Shown here one piece after another: positions 17,334 through 26,515 of a stretch of 51,048 bases of DNA. Position 1 is the first letter of the stretch. Each line of letters opens with the position of its first letter. The position numbers and the translations under genes were made by a program. The notes under the pieces are model-generated. The model saw only the letters and a program-made list of their open reading frames with translations. It did not search any database and was not told the origin of the DNA. The DNA lies in the NCBI GenBank assembly GCA_025352665.1, contig JANXSM010000012.1:1-51048 (forward strand), in the 5' to 3' direction. The DNA comes from Rhodospirillales bacterium. Lineage in GTDB: Bacteria; Pseudomonadota; Alphaproteobacteria; Acetobacterales; Acetobacteraceae.

Positions 17334-18578
17334 ATGACCGACGCAACCGATGCGCAGCTCTCGGCGCAGTACGAAGCCTACCCCTATCCGGAACGCGACC
17401 CGAAGGACGAGCGCAAGCGCCTCATCATCGGCTCGCCCAGCCACCTGCGCGAGGTCGATTTCTGGGTGTTCGGCAGCACCCGCCCCACCAGCACGCCACT
17501 CCGCTGCCTGGTCGCCGGCGGCGGCACCGGCGACGGCACGATCATGCTGGCCACCCATCTGCAACGCGCCGGCCGGCCCGGCCACGTCACCTACCTCGAC
17601 CGCTCGGCCGCAGCACTTGCCATCGCCCAGGCCCGCGCCGCAGCGCGCGGCCTCACCAATTTGGAATTCCGCCAAGGCTCTCTGCTCGACCTGCCAGCGA
17701 TGGGCCTCGGCCCCTTCGACTACATCGACTGCTGCGGCGTAATCCACCACCTCCCAGACCCCGCCGAAGGCCTCGCCGCCCTGAAATCCGTGCTCGCCCC
17801 CAATGGCGGCATGGGCCTCATGGTCTACGCGCCGCACGGCCGCACCGGCGTCTACATGCTGCAGGACGCCCTCCGCCTGCTCGCACCCCCAGACCAGCCC
17901 CCCGCAGCCCGGCTCGACATCGCGCGCCGCGTCATGCGCACACTGCCCGACAGCGCCTGGCTCCGCTTCAACCGCAACTTCGCCGACCACATCACCGGCG
18001 GCGACGCCGGGCTCTACGACCTGCTGCTCAACCCGCGCGACCGCGCCTACGACATCCCAGCCCTGGCAGCACTCCTGGAATCCGAAGGCCTCGCCATCAC
18101 CGCGCTGATGGAACCCACCCGCTACGACCCCGCCAGCTACACCACCGACCCCAGGCTGCGCGCCCGCGCCGAAGCCCTCGACCCGATCGCCCGCGCTGGC
18201 CTGGCCGAAGCCCTGTGCGGCAATATCAGCACGCACGTCGTTTATTGCCGAAGAACCGCCGAACCCATCTCCCCACCCGACGCGATGGCCGCCAACGCAA
18301 TCCCCATCGTCCGCGAAATGCCCGGCCCCGAAATGGCCGCGGCCCTGCTGCCGGATGGCACGCTCCCCTTCCTGTTCGACGGCCTGCGCGTGCCGATCCC
18401 CATGCCCAAACTGGCCGCGGCTATCCTTCGCCTGATCGACGGCCAGCGCAGCGTGGCGGACATTGAGCGGGAAATCTGCGGCCGCGGAGTCGATCAGGCC
18501 AGTTTCCGCAGAGCCTGGCGGGAAGTGTTCGACAAAATGTCGTCCATCAACCGCGTCGTGCTCGCGCCACAAAGCTAG
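17334..18578 (+). CDS. Class I SAM-dependent methyltransferase with C-terminal winged-helix-like domain
   Basis: About 414 residues. The N-terminal half is a Rossmann methyltransferase: motif I LVAGGGTGDGTI, acidic loop YLDRSAA, then FDYIDCCGVIHHLPDP. The last 75 residues (PIPMPKLAAAILRLIDGQRSVADIERE…) resemble a PqqD/winged-helix module. The substrate is unknown. The ATG at 17334 (MTDATDAQLSAQYEAYPYPERDP) matches how this kind of protein usually begins; in-frame starts at 17310 or 17316 would overlap the divergent SpoU gene. No strong ribosome-binding site is visible. Confidence 0.78.
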   Translation: MTDATDAQLSAQYEAYPYPERDPKDERKRLIIGSPSHLREVDFWVFGSTRPTSTPLRCLVAGGGTGDGTIMLATHLQRAGRPGHVTYLDRSAAALAIAQARAAARGLTNLEFRQGSLLDLPAMGLGPFDYIDCCGVIHHLPDPAEGLAALKSVLAPNGGMGLMVYAPHGRTGVYMLQDALRLLAPPDQPPAARLDIARRVMRTLPDSAWLRFNRNFADHITGGDAGLYDLLLNPRDRAYDIPALAALLESEGLAITALMEPTRYDPASYTTDPRLRARAEALDPIARAGLAEALCGNISTHVVYCRRTAEPISPPDAMAANAIPIVREMPGPEMAAALLPDGTLPFLFDGLRVPIPMPKLAAAILRLIDGQRSVADIEREICGRGVDQASFRRAWREVFDKMSSINRVVLAPQS

Positions 18579-18620
18579 ATCGAGAGACGATGGTCCGGCT
18601 GCGCCGGATGCGCTCCGCGC

Positions 18621-18712
18621 GGGCAGGGCTCTGCCCTTCACCCATCAGGGGCTAGCCCCTGCACCCCGTGGGGCTGAGGCACCGACGCCGGGGTTGCCCC
18701 GGCGTCGGTGCC
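18621..18712 (+). terminator. Cluster of GC-rich hairpins between convergent genes
   Basis: Three hairpins follow in a row: GGGCAG/CTGCCC (18621-18636), the perfect palindrome CAGGGGCTAGCCCCTG (18646-18661), and a 16-bp perfect stem with a three-base loop (18678-18693 with 18697-18712). The last ends eight bases before the TIGR02300 gene's stop. They probably end transcription from both sides, although no T-tract is present. Confidence 0.7.
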
Positions 18713-18720
18713 CCGACCGA

Positions 18721-19062
18721 TCAACGCTCCTCGTCGCCCGCCTCGGGCTCGACTTCGACGATCGTTTCGGCGTCCTCGAGGTCGGAGGTGTCTTCGAGCA
18801 CGTCCTCCTCGACCTCCTCGGCCTCCTCGGCATCGGAGTCAGCCTCGACCTCGACATCAGCGTCCTCGACGCCGGGAACCGGCAGGACCTTGGCGCGACG
18901 TTTCTCTTCCATCACGTTGCCGCCGCCGCGGCGGGTGCGCGGCTGCTCGGGGGGTTGCTCGGTGCTGCACTTCGGGCAGACCGCGGGGGTTTTCTGCAAA
19001 TCGTAGAAACGCGCGCCGCAGGAGACGCAGACGCGTTTGGTGCCAAGTTCGGGCTTCGCCAT
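18721..19062 (-). CDS. TIGR02300 (FYDLN acid-tail) family protein
   Basis: A 113-residue protein. The N-terminus has a probable zinc ribbon, CVSCGARFYDLQKTPAVCPKC, containing the FYDLN-type motif, followed by a long Asp/Glu-rich tail. Proteins of this family are nearly confined to alphaproteobacteria and have no established function. The ATG at 19062 (MAKPELGTKR) has GAGGCG upstream; an ATG at 19104 would add an unrelated leader. On the minus strand a TTGACA lies at 19118-19123, but I see no good -10 box at the right distance. Confidence 0.85.
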   Translation of the reverse strand: MAKPELGTKRVCVSCGARFYDLQKTPAVCPKCSTEQPPEQPRTRRGGGNVMEEKRRAKVLPVPGVEDADVEVEADSDAEEAEEVEEDVLEDTSDLEDAETIVEVEPEAGDEER

Positions 19063-19155
19063 CGATCGCCTCGCGTGGGGTGTGAAGGGCGGGGGCCATG
19101 CCATCCTTGGGGCTCGCTGTCAAACCGGAACTCTGCATGCTAGGCAGACCGCGTC

Positions 19156-20508
19156 ATGAAAATCATCCCTGTACGGCCGCTTTCGGCCTCCCGCCCGACC
19201 GCTCCGCTGACCGGCACGATCCGGGTTCCCGGCGATAAATCGATCAGCCACCGCGCCCTCATGTTCGGCGCACTCGCCGTCGGCCAGACCCGTATCACTG
19301 GCTTGCTGGAGGGCGAGGACGTGCTGCGCACCGCCGCCGCCATGCGGGCGCTGGGGGCTGAGGTCGAACGCCACGACGATGTCTGGCTGGTCTCTGGCCG
19401 CGGCATCGGCGGCCTGGTCGAGCCCGCCGACGTGCTCGACATGGGCAACTCCGGCACCGCCGCCCGGCTGCTCTCGGGCATTCTGGCGAGCCACCCGTTC
19501 TTTTCGGTGATGACCGGCGATGCCAGCCTGCGCCGGCGGCCGATGCGTCGGGTCACCGACCCGCTGACCGCCTGCGGGGCGAGGTTCTCAGGCCGCGAAG
19601 GCGGCCGGCTGCCGCTCGCGATCGAAGGCGCGCGCGATGCCATGCCCTTGGAATACGACGTGCCCGTGCCCTCGGCGCAGGTGAAGTCCGCCGTCCTGCT
19701 GTGCGGCCTCAACGCGCCCGGCATCACCGTCGTGACCGAGCGGGAGGCCACGCGCGATCACAGCGAAAACATGCTGCGCCATTTCGGCGCCGAGGTCAGC
19801 GTCGAGATCCAGGGCACTGGCCGGATCATCAGCCTGCGCGGCCAGCCGCATCTGCGCGCGGCCAATGTGGTGGTCCCCGGCGACCCGTCCTCCGCGGCCT
19901 TCCCGATCGCCGCCGCCCTCATGGTCCCCGGCAGCCGCATCGTCATCCCAGGCGTCGGCCTCAACCTGCTGCGCACCGGCCTGTTCACCACGCTGCGGGA
20001 AATGGGCGCGGAACTGCGCGTCGAGAACCAACGCATGGAGGGCGGCGAGCCAGTCGGCGATATCGTGGCCGTCTATACCGAGCTGCGCGGGATCGACGTG
20101 CCACCGGAGCGCGCGCCCAGCATGATCGACGAATACCCCGTGCTCGCCGTGCTCGCCGCCCGCGCCAACGGCACCACGCGCATGCGCGGGCTGAAGGAGC
20201 TGCGGGTGAAGGAAAGCGACCGCCTGTCCGCCACCGCCGCGATGCTCGCCGCCAACCACGTGCGCGTCGAGGTGGACGGCGACGACCTCATCGTCCACGG
20301 CACCGGCGGCACGCCCATGGGCGGCGGTATGGTCGAGACGCATATGGACCACCGCCTGGCCATGAGCGCCCTGGTGCTGGGCCTGGGCACCGAGCTCGCC
20401 GTCGCCGTCGACGACGCAAGTTTCATCGACACCAGCTTCCCGGGCTTCGTCGAACTAATCAACACCAGCATCGGCAACAGCGGCGGCGACGCGCTGCGCG
20501 CCGCATGA
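19156..20508 (+). CDS. aroA: 3-phosphoshikimate 1-carboxyvinyltransferase (EPSP synthase)
   Basis: Joins shikimate-3-phosphate and phosphoenolpyruvate in the sixth step of the shikimate pathway. It has 450 residues with the catalytic GDKSISHR block (Lys28, Ser29, Arg33), GNSGTAAR (97-104), RRPMRRV (128-133) and [10 protein letters not shown] / LRVKESDR in the second domain. It looks like the class II form common in alphaproteobacteria. At residue 100, where the glyphosate-tolerant CP4 enzyme has Ala, this one has Gly, so intrinsic tolerance of that kind is not indicated. The stop overlaps the cmk ATG. Confidence 0.95.
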   Translation: MKIIPVRPLSASRPTAPLTGTIRVPGDKSISHRALMFGALAVGQTRITGLLEGEDVLRTAAAMRALGAEVERHDDVWLVSGRGIGGLVEPADVLDMGNSGTAARLLSGILASHPFFSVMTGDASLRRRPMRRVTDPLTACGARFSGREGGRLPLAIEGARDAMPLEYDVPVPSAQVKSAVLLCGLNAPGITVVTEREATRDHSENMLRHFGAEVSVEIQGTGRIISLRGQPHLRAANVVVPGDPSSAAFPIAAALMVPGSRIVIPGVGLNLLRTGLFTTLREMGAELRVENQRMEGGEPVGDIVAVYTELRGIDVPPERAPSMIDEYPVLAVLAARANGTTRMRGLKELRVKESDRLSATAAMLAANHVRVEVDGDDLIVHGTGGTPMGGGMVETHMDHRLAMSALVLGLGTELAVAVDDASFIDTSFPGFVELINTSIGNSGGDALRAA

Positions 20509-21128
20509 ACCGCATTATCGCAATCGACGGCCCCGCGGCCGCGGGCAAGGGCACGCTCGCCCGGCGGCTCGCGGCACATTTCGCCCTGCCGTACCTCGAC
20601 ACCGGCCTACTCTACCGCGCGGTCGGCCGTCGCGTGCTCGATGCCGGCCACAATCCGTCCGACCCCGTGGCAGCCGAAGCCGCGGCCCGGGCGATAACAC
20701 CAGACGACACCCAGCGATCCGACCTGCGCGGCCCCGTCGCCGACGAAGCCGCCAGCGCAGTCGCAGCCGTGCCCGGCGTTCGCGCAGCTCTGCTGGACTT
20801 CCAGCGCCGGTTCGGCGGCGCCAACGGCGCCGTGCTCGATGGCCGCGACATCGGCACCGTTGTGTTCCCCGATGCGGCGGCCAAGCTGTTCGTCACCGCA
20901 AGCCCCGAAGCCCGCGGCCTGCGCCGCTACCGCGAGCTGCTGGGCCGAAATACCGCCGCCGATCTCGCCACGGTGACAGCCGAAATCCGCGCCCGCGACG
21001 CCATCGACGCATCGCGCGCCGCAGCCCCTCTGAAATCGGCCGAGGACGCCATCCTGCTCGACACCACCGAGCTCGACGCCGATCAGGTGTTCGCCCGGGC
21101 ACTGGCTCTGTTGCCCGGTTTTGCTTGA
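20505..21128 (+). CDS. cmk: Cytidylate kinase
   Basis: A 207-residue enzyme that phosphorylates CMP and dCMP with ATP. The P-loop is [13 protein letters not shown] (residues 8-20), followed by [23 protein letters not shown] and RYRELL, all CMP-kinase blocks. The ATG at 20505 overlaps the aroA stop. The aroA–cmk–rpsA order is widely conserved and supports the assignment. Confidence 0.95.
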   Translation: MNRIIAIDGPAAAGKGTLARRLAAHFALPYLDTGLLYRAVGRRVLDAGHNPSDPVAAEAAARAITPDDTQRSDLRGPVADEAASAVAAVPGVRAALLDFQRRFGGANGAVLDGRDIGTVVFPDAAAKLFVTASPEARGLRRYRELLGRNTAADLATVTAEIRARDAIDASRAAAPLKSAEDAILLDTTELDADQVFARALALLPGFA

Positions 21129-21152
21129 CTCTGGATGCGCGCGTCGTATGTG
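21125..21152 (+). promoter_or_regulatory. Candidate sigma-70-type promoter for rpsA
   Basis: TTGACT (21125-21130) and TATGTG (21147-21152) are separated by 16 bases, close to the housekeeping consensus, and overlap the cmk stop codon. The predicted transcript would have a leader of about 110 bases before rpsA at 21270. That is long enough for the autoregulation known for S1, though no specific structure was identified. Confidence 0.5.
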
Positions 21153-21269
21153 TGCGCCATCGATTCACCCGGCCTGCGCGCTTGCGCGGGTTAGTCGTGC
21201 CAAAAAAGCGCGCAAAATCTGCGGCTCACCGGAACAACGCCGGCGCCGTTCAAGGACGAACCACTCCTC

Positions 21270-22985
21270 ATGGCATCCACTGCCCTCGCAAACGACCACA
21301 TGGGCGGCGAAGATTTCGCCTCCTTGCTCGACGAGACCCTCGGCCGCGACACTGGCTTTGATGGATCCGTCGTCACCGGCCGGGTGATCCGGCTCACTGA
21401 AGAATTCGCCATCGTCGATGTCGGCCTGAAGTCCGAAGGCCGCGTCGCCCTCAAGGAATTCGGCCCCCCGGGTGCTCCCACCGAGGTGAAGCCCGGCGAC
21501 CACATCGAGCTGTATGTCGAGCGCTACGAGGACCGTGACGGTTCCATCGTTCTGTCGCGCGAAAAGGCCCGCCGCGAGGAGGCCTGGACCAATCTGGAAA
21601 AGGCGTTCGAAGCGCAGCTTCGCGTCAACGGCACCATCTATGGTCGCGTCAAGGGCGGCTTCACCGTCGATCTCGGCGGCGCCGTGGCCTTCTTGCCCGG
21701 TTCGCAAGTCGACATTCGCCCCGTCCGCGACGTTGGCCCGTTGATGGGCACGCCGCAGCCCTTCCAGATCCTCAAGATGGACCGTGCCCGCGGCAACATC
21801 GTCGTGTCGCGTCGCGCCGTGTTGGAAGAAACCCGTGCGGAACAGCGCAGCGAGCTGATCCAGGGCCTCAAGGAAGGCATGATCCTCGACGGCGTGGTCA
21901 AGAACATCACCGACTACGGTGCGTTCGTCGATCTCGGTGGCGTCGATGGCTTGCTGCACGTGACCGACATCGCCTGGCGCCGCATCAACCATCCGTCCGA
22001 GGCGTTGCAGATCGGCCAGCCCGTCAAGGTGCAGGTGATCCGCTTCAACTCCGAAACCCAGCGCATCTCGCTCGGCATGAAGCAGCTGGAAGCCGATCCT
22101 TGGGAAGGTGTTGCTGCGAAATATCCGCCCGGTGCGAAATATTCCGGCCGCGTCACCAACATCACTGACTACGGCGCCTTCGTGGAGCTGGAGCCAGGGG
22201 TCGAGGGTCTCGTTCACGTGTCCGAGATGTCTTGGACCAAAAAGAACGTCCACCCCGGCAAGATCGTCGCCACTTCGCAGGAAGTCGAAGTGCTGGTGCT
22301 CGACGTCGACAGCTCCAAGCGTCGGATTTCGCTCGGCCTCAAGCAAGTGCAGCGCAACCCGTGGGAAGAGTTCGCCGACCTGCATCCGGTTGGTTCGGAA
22401 GTCGAAGGCGAAATCCGCAACATAACCGAGTTCGGTCTGTTCGTGGGTATCGGCCCGGACATCGACGGCATGGTCCACATGTCCGACCTGTCGTGGGACG
22501 AGCCGGGCGAATTGGCGATGGCCAAGTTCGACAAGGGCAACGTGGTCAAGGCCAAAGTGCTCGACGTCGATGTGGAGAAGGAGCGCATCTCGCTCGGCAT
22601 CAAGCAGCTGCATGATGACCCGGCGGCGGGCGTGATGGATCGCGTGCACAAGGGCGACATCGTCACCTGCGTGGTCACTGCGGTGCAGTCCAACGGCATC
22701 GAAGTCAAAGTGGACGACGTGCTCACCGGCTTCATCCGCCGTGCCGAACTGTCGCGCGACAAGACCGAACAGCGTCCGGACCGTTTCTCGGTCGGCGAAA
22801 AGGTCGATGCGCGCATCGTCGCCGTGGACCGTGCGTCCCGGAAGCTTTCCTTGACCATCAAGGGCAAGGAAATCGAAGAGGACAAGGCCGCGATCGCCGA
22901 GTTCGGCACGTCCGACAGCGGCGCCTCGCTGGGCGACATCCTGGGAGCTGCGATCCGTCGCCGCAACCAAGTCACGCCCGAGTAA
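21270..22985 (+). CDS. rpsA: 30S ribosomal protein S1
   Basis: A 571-residue protein built of six S1 (OB-fold) domains. Domains 3-6 are easily seen from repeats such as NITDYGAFVDLGG-VDGLLHVTD, NITDYGAFVELEPG-VEGLVHVSEMSW and NITEFGLFVGIGPDIDGMVHMSDLSW. S1 binds mRNA leaders and brings them to the 30S subunit. An AGGA lies 13 bases before the ATG, a longer spacing than usual. The gene uses more T-ending codons than its neighbours, as expected for highly expressed genes. Confidence 0.97.
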   Translation: MASTALANDHMGGEDFASLLDETLGRDTGFDGSVVTGRVIRLTEEFAIVDVGLKSEGRVALKEFGPPGAPTEVKPGDHIELYVERYEDRDGSIVLSREKARREEAWTNLEKAFEAQLRVNGTIYGRVKGGFTVDLGGAVAFLPGSQVDIRPVRDVGPLMGTPQPFQILKMDRARGNIVVSRRAVLEETRAEQRSELIQGLKEGMILDGVVKNITDYGAFVDLGGVDGLLHVTDIAWRRINHPSEALQIGQPVKVQVIRFNSETQRISLGMKQLEADPWEGVAAKYPPGAKYSGRVTNITDYGAFVELEPGVEGLVHVSEMSWTKKNVHPGKIVATSQEVEVLVLDVDSSKRRISLGLKQVQRNPWEEFADLHPVGSEVEGEIRNITEFGLFVGIGPDIDGMVHMSDLSWDEPGELAMAKFDKGNVVKAKVLDVDVEKERISLGIKQLHDDPAAGVMDRVHKGDIVTCVVTAVQSNGIEVKVDDVLTGFIRRAELSRDKTEQRPDRFSVGEKVDARIVAVDRASRKLSLTIKGKEIEEDKAAIAEFGTSDSGASLGDILGAAIRRRNQVTPE

Positions 22986-22991
22986 CATCGC

Positions 22992-23909
22992 GTGTCTCTC
23001 GAAACCGATCTGCTGATCGACAGGCGGCGCCTCAAGCGCCGCCTGTTCTTTTGGCGGATGGCCTCGGTGGTGGCGGTCGTGGCTGCGATCGGCATCGCCG
23101 TGGGTCCGCGCTCGCTGCCCCATAACCACGTGACGCGGCTTTTCGTCACCGGTGAAATCTCCAACACCACCCGCGAGGTTCAGGCGCTCGACACCATGGC
23201 GAATGACGACCGCGCGACCGCGCTGATCGTCGAGATCGACAGTCCCGGCGGCGGCGTCTATGCGGCCGCGGCCCTGCACGATGCGATCGCCCGCGTCGCC
23301 GCCCGCAAACCGGTGGTGTCTGTCATGGCCGGCATAGCAGCTTCCGGCGGCTTCATGGTGGCCATGCCCGCACGGCGTATCTTCGCCGGCGCCAGCACGC
23401 TCACCGGCTCGATCGGCGTCATTCTGCAAACACCCGAGTTCTCCGGCCTGATGAGCAAGCTCGGCATCACCACCGATATCATCGCCTCCGGTCCGCTGAA
23501 GGACCAGCCGAACCCAACCCATCCGCTGAGCGAAGCCGGCCGCACCGAGCTGCGCGGCGTGATGATGGATATCTACGAGCAGTTCGTCGACATCGTCGCC
23601 AAGGGCCGCCACATGGACCCCGCCAAGGTGCGGGCGCTCGCGGATGGTCGTGTCTTCACCGGCCGCCAGGCGCTCGATCTTGGACTGGTCGACGAACTCG
23701 GCGACGAAGCCGCGGCCCGCGCGTGGCTGGCCACCGAGGCCAAGATCCCCGCGTCCTGGCCGATCGAGGACCTGCGCACCCGCAGTCGCACTCAGTCGCT
23801 GCTGGCCGCTGGTTTCGCTCCGTTTGCGGACCTGCTGAAAAGCGTTCTGTATCAAGGGGTTGGGCTTGACGGTCCGAAAGCCCTCTGGCAGCCTTCGCTC
23901 CCGCAATAG
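22992..23909 (+). CDS. sppA: Signal peptide peptidase, S49 family
   Basis: A 305-residue membrane-anchored serine protease that degrades cleaved signal peptides. A single N-terminal membrane helix (about 20-38) is followed by the S49 domain. The catalytic Ser118 lies in GIAASGGFM and Lys170 in ASGPLKD. It starts with GTG six bases after the rpsA stop and is followed closely by ihfB, as in many alphaproteobacteria. Confidence 0.92.
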   Translation: MSLETDLLIDRRRLKRRLFFWRMASVVAVVAAIGIAVGPRSLPHNHVTRLFVTGEISNTTREVQALDTMANDDRATALIVEIDSPGGGVYAAAALHDAIARVAARKPVVSVMAGIAASGGFMVAMPARRIFAGASTLTGSIGVILQTPEFSGLMSKLGITTDIIASGPLKDQPNPTHPLSEAGRTELRGVMMDIYEQFVDIVAKGRHMDPAKVRALADGRVFTGRQALDLGLVDELGDEAAARAWLATEAKIPASWPIEDLRTRSRTQSLLAAGFAPFADLLKSVLYQGVGLDGPKALWQPSLPQ

Positions 23910-23921
23910 GGAGTGCCGGGC

Positions 23922-24209
23922 GTGACGAAATCGGAACTGATCGCCGAGCTCTCGGCCGCCAACCCGCATCTACTGGCGCGCGACGTCGAAACCATCGTGG
24001 GCACCGTCTTCAACGAGATCACCGCTGCACTTTCGCGCGGCGAACGCGTTGAACTGCGCGGCTTCGGCGCCTTCACCATCAAGAAGCGAGATGCCCGCAC
24101 CGGCCGCAATCCGCGTACCGGCGAGGCCGTGCCGGTTGACGAGAAGGTGGTGCCGTTCTTCAAAGCAGGCAAAGGACTCCGCGAGCGCGTGAACCGTGGG
24201 GGGAAGTAA
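23922..24209 (+). CDS. ihfB: Integration host factor beta subunit
   Basis: A 95-residue DNA-bending protein that pairs with IhfA and bends DNA in replication, recombination and sigma-54 promoter activation. It has the HU/IHF fold with the DNA-wrapping arm [14 protein letters not shown]. The GTG at 23922 (reading [10 protein letters not shown]) is the usual beginning; GGAG at 23910-23913 is eight bases upstream. An in-frame GTG at 23913 lies within that site and is unlikely. Confidence 0.93.
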   Translation: MTKSELIAELSAANPHLLARDVETIVGTVFNEITAALSRGERVELRGFGAFTIKKRDARTGRNPRTGEAVPVDEKVVPFFKAGKGLRERVNRGGK

Positions 24210-24287
24210 CCGTCCCCCGGCCTGGCCTCCAGCCTCGCCCGGAAGTTCGCACCGGATCGCCTGGGCTTTCCCCAACGGAGCCGTGAC

Positions 24288-24596
24288 ATGTTTCGCGCAC
24301 TGATCTTCGCACCGCTGCTGTTCATCCTGGTACTGTTCGCGCTGTCCAATCCGCAGGTAGTGCATCTGGGGTTGTGGCCCACGGACGTGGTGGTGGACCT
24401 GCCGCTGTCGATCACCGTGCTGTTGGCGATGGCCGTCGCCTTCGTGCTGGGCGCCCTGCTGCTGTGGTTCTCGGTCATCGGCACACGGATGCGCGCGCGA
24501 CGCGCCGAGGCAAAGATACGCATGCTCGAGGCGCAGGTCTCGGAATTGAAAACGCGCCTCGGCAGCCCTGTCATGTCGCTGCCGCCGCCCGTATAA
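24288..24596 (+). CDS. lapA: LapA family (DUF1049) small membrane protein
   Basis: A 102-residue inner-membrane protein with two hydrophobic helices (about 4-22 and 40-64) and a C-terminal coiled-coil-like segment (AEAKIRMLEAQVSELKTRL). In E. coli LapA works with LapB in controlling lipopolysaccharide synthesis. Here it follows ihfB, the order common in proteobacteria, but no lapB follows. The symbol rests on family membership and position. Confidence 0.82.
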   Translation: MFRALIFAPLLFILVLFALSNPQVVHLGLWPTDVVVDLPLSITVLLAMAVAFVLGALLLWFSVIGTRMRARRAEAKIRMLEAQVSELKTRLGSPVMSLPPPV

Positions 24597-24626
24597 ACAG
24601 CGGCTCACCGGGATGACCCTGCAACC

Positions 24627-25313
24627 ATGACCGGCCTCATCGCAGCGCTCGACAGCGCCGATCCCCAAAAGGCGCTGGCTTGGGCGAACCAGCTTGCGCC
24701 GCATTGCGGCCTTCTTAAGCTCGGCCTGGAATTCTACCTCGCCAACGGCGCTGCAGGCGTCCGACTGATCGACCACCGGCCGATCTTCCTCGACCTCAAG
24801 CTGCACGACATCCCCAACACGGTCGCAGGCGCCGTGCGCGCCGTGCTGCCCCTGGCGCCCGCGATGCTCACGCTGCACGCCGCCGGTGGCGGCGCCATGA
24901 TATCAGCCGCCCGTGCCGCCGCCGACACCGCGGGCAGTGCAAGGCCGCTGCTGCTCGCGGTCACGGTGCTGACCAGCATGGACGCCGAAACCCTGCACGC
25001 CACGGGCATTGCCGGCGGCAGCCGCCAGCAGGTGTTGCGCCTCGCCCGTCTTGCCCTCGAAGCCGGCGCCGACGGCCTGGTCTGCAGCGCCCATGAAGTG
25101 GCCATGCTGCGCGCAGCCCTCGGCCCCGCGCCCGTGCTGGTGGTGCCCGGCATCCGCCCGGACGGCAGCGCCGCCGGCGACCAGTCCCGCGTCATGACCC
25201 CGCGTGAGGCAAGCCAGGCCGGCGCCGACTGGCTCGTGGTTGGCCGGCCCATCACCACGGCCGCCGACCCTGGCGCTGCGGCGGGGGCGATCGCGGCGGT
25301 TCTGGCGGCGTGA
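24627..25313 (+). CDS. pyrF: Orotidine 5'-phosphate decarboxylase
   Basis: A 228-residue TIM-barrel enzyme for the last step of UMP synthesis. The catalytic block DLKLHDIPNTV contains the Asp56-Lys58-Asp61 triad, and the phosphate-binding end is VVPGIRP … GADWLVVGRPIT. The TGA stop overlaps the trpF GTG start. Confidence 0.96.
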   Translation: MTGLIAALDSADPQKALAWANQLAPHCGLLKLGLEFYLANGAAGVRLIDHRPIFLDLKLHDIPNTVAGAVRAVLPLAPAMLTLHAAGGGAMISAARAAADTAGSARPLLLAVTVLTSMDAETLHATGIAGGSRQQVLRLARLALEAGADGLVCSAHEVAMLRAALGPAPVLVVPGIRPDGSAAGDQSRVMTPREASQAGADWLVVGRPITTAADPGAAAGAIAAVLAA

Positions 25314-25933
25314 CACGGGTCAAGATATGTGGCGTCACCAGCGAGGCCGGCTTCGACGCCACGGTCGAAGCCGGTGCCGACTGGCTCGGCTTCGTGTTCT
25401 TCGCCCGCTCACCTCGCGCCGTTTCCCCCGCCCGGGCGCAAGCTCTCTCCGCCCGTCAGATCGGCGGTCCGCTCCGGGTCGGGTTGTTCGTCGACCCCTC
25501 GGATGACGAGGTCGCCGCCACGCTCGACGCGGTTGCCCTCGACATCCTCCAGATCCACGCTCCCGCCCCGCGCGTGGCAGAACTCGGCGGCCGCTTCGAA
25601 ATCCCCGTCTGGCGCGCAATCGGCGTGTCCGAGCGCACCGACCTGCCACCCGCAGCCGAAGGTGCGGACGCATTGTTGATCGAGGCGAAACCACCGCAGG
25701 GCGCCACCCGCCCCGGCGGCAACGCGACCCGTTTCGACTGGCACCTGCTGCGCGGCTGGCAGCCCGGCTACGACTGGCTGCTCGCCGGCGGGCTCACCCC
25801 TGAAAACGTGCAACAGGCCATCCGCATCACCGGAGCCACCGCCGTCGATGTCTCCTCCGGCGTCGAGTCAGCCCCTGGTGTGAAAGACTCCGCCCGGATC
25901 GCCGCCTTCGTGATGCAAGCCAGGGCAGCGTGA
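25310..25933 (+). CDS. trpF: Phosphoribosylanthranilate isomerase
   Basis: A 207-residue TIM-barrel enzyme of tryptophan synthesis. VKICGVTS holds the catalytic Cys near residue 7. GFVFFARSPRAV, LQIHAP and the C-terminal AVDVSSGVESAPGVKD with its catalytic Asp are intact. The GTG start overlaps pyrF and the stop overlaps the GTG of the GNAT gene. trpB normally follows at once; here it is 2.65 kb away. Confidence 0.96.
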   Translation: MTRVKICGVTSEAGFDATVEAGADWLGFVFFARSPRAVSPARAQALSARQIGGPLRVGLFVDPSDDEVAATLDAVALDILQIHAPAPRVAELGGRFEIPVWRAIGVSERTDLPPAAEGADALLIEAKPPQGATRPGGNATRFDWHLLRGWQPGYDWLLAGGLTPENVQQAIRITGATAVDVSSGVESAPGVKDSARIAAFVMQARAA

Positions 25934-26451
25934 TCATTGAGCCGGCCACGGCCGCCGATGCCCGTGCCATCGGCATCGTCCACGTGCTCGCCTGGCACGA
26001 GACCTACCGCGGAATGATGCCCGACCAGGTGCTCGCCAGCCTCAACCCCAGCGAGCGCGAGACGATGTGGGCCAGCGTCATCGCAGGCTCTGGCGGCGTT
26101 TACGTGCTCCGCGATGGCACCCGCGTCACAGGCTTCGGCGCCGCCGGCCGCAACCGCGATGCAAGCCTGCCCCACGCCGGCATGATCAACACCATGTATC
26201 TGCTCGGCGAAGCGCAGCGCCGCGGCCACGGAAGGCAGATGATGGGTGTGCTCGCCCGCCATCTTCTCGCCACCGGCATGCCCGACGCTGCACTCTGGGT
26301 GGCAAACGACAACACCGGCGCCCGCCAATTCTACGAAAAGCTCGGCGGTGCCGTCGTTGGCCACGCAACCGAGTTGCATGAGGGATGGGACATGGCCTGC
26401 ACCGCCTATGGCTGGGACGATCTCACGGTGCTCACGCACAGCCTCACATGA
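25930..26451 (+). CDS. GNAT family N-acetyltransferase
   Basis: A 173-residue acetyl-CoA-dependent acetyltransferase of unknown substrate. The acetyl-CoA loop is EAQRRGHGRQMM (motif A), followed by ALWVANDNTGARQFYEKLG (motif B), a form common in RimI-like enzymes. It starts with GTG inside the trpF stop, so it is translated with trpF. Its own stop lies in the first ATGA of the tandem repeat ahead of the EamA gene. Nothing in it points to tryptophan metabolism. Confidence 0.85.
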   Translation: MIIEPATAADARAIGIVHVLAWHETYRGMMPDQVLASLNPSERETMWASVIAGSGGVYVLRDGTRVTGFGAAGRNRDASLPHAGMINTMYLLGEAQRRGHGRQMMGVLARHLLATGMPDAALWVANDNTGARQFYEKLGGAVVGHATELHEGWDMACTAYGWDDLTVLTHSLT

Positions 26452-26515
26452 CCGTCTGGCTCACATGACCATCTGGCCCCCATGACCGCCTGGCCCAAAT
26501 GATCGTCGGCTTCAG
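26448..26515 (+). repeat. Four-copy 17-bp tandem repeat forming ATGA-linked minicistrons
   Basis: ATG codons occur exactly 17 bases apart at 26448, 26465, 26482 and 26499. The first three units are close copies of ATGACCGTCTGGCTCAC; the fourth is degenerate and is the first possible start of the EamA gene. Each of the first three reads as six codons plus TGA (MTVWLT, MTIWPP, MTAWPK), and each TGA overlaps the next ATG. The GNAT stop overlaps the first ATG. The unbroken chain could pass reinitiating ribosomes from the GNAT gene to the EamA gene. Confidence 0.8.

Noticed and set aside
19156-20508. Possible glyphosate-tolerant (CP4-like) EPSP synthase
   Set aside because: The protein is class II-like but keeps Gly at residue 100, where CP4 has Ala, so tolerance of that type is not supported.
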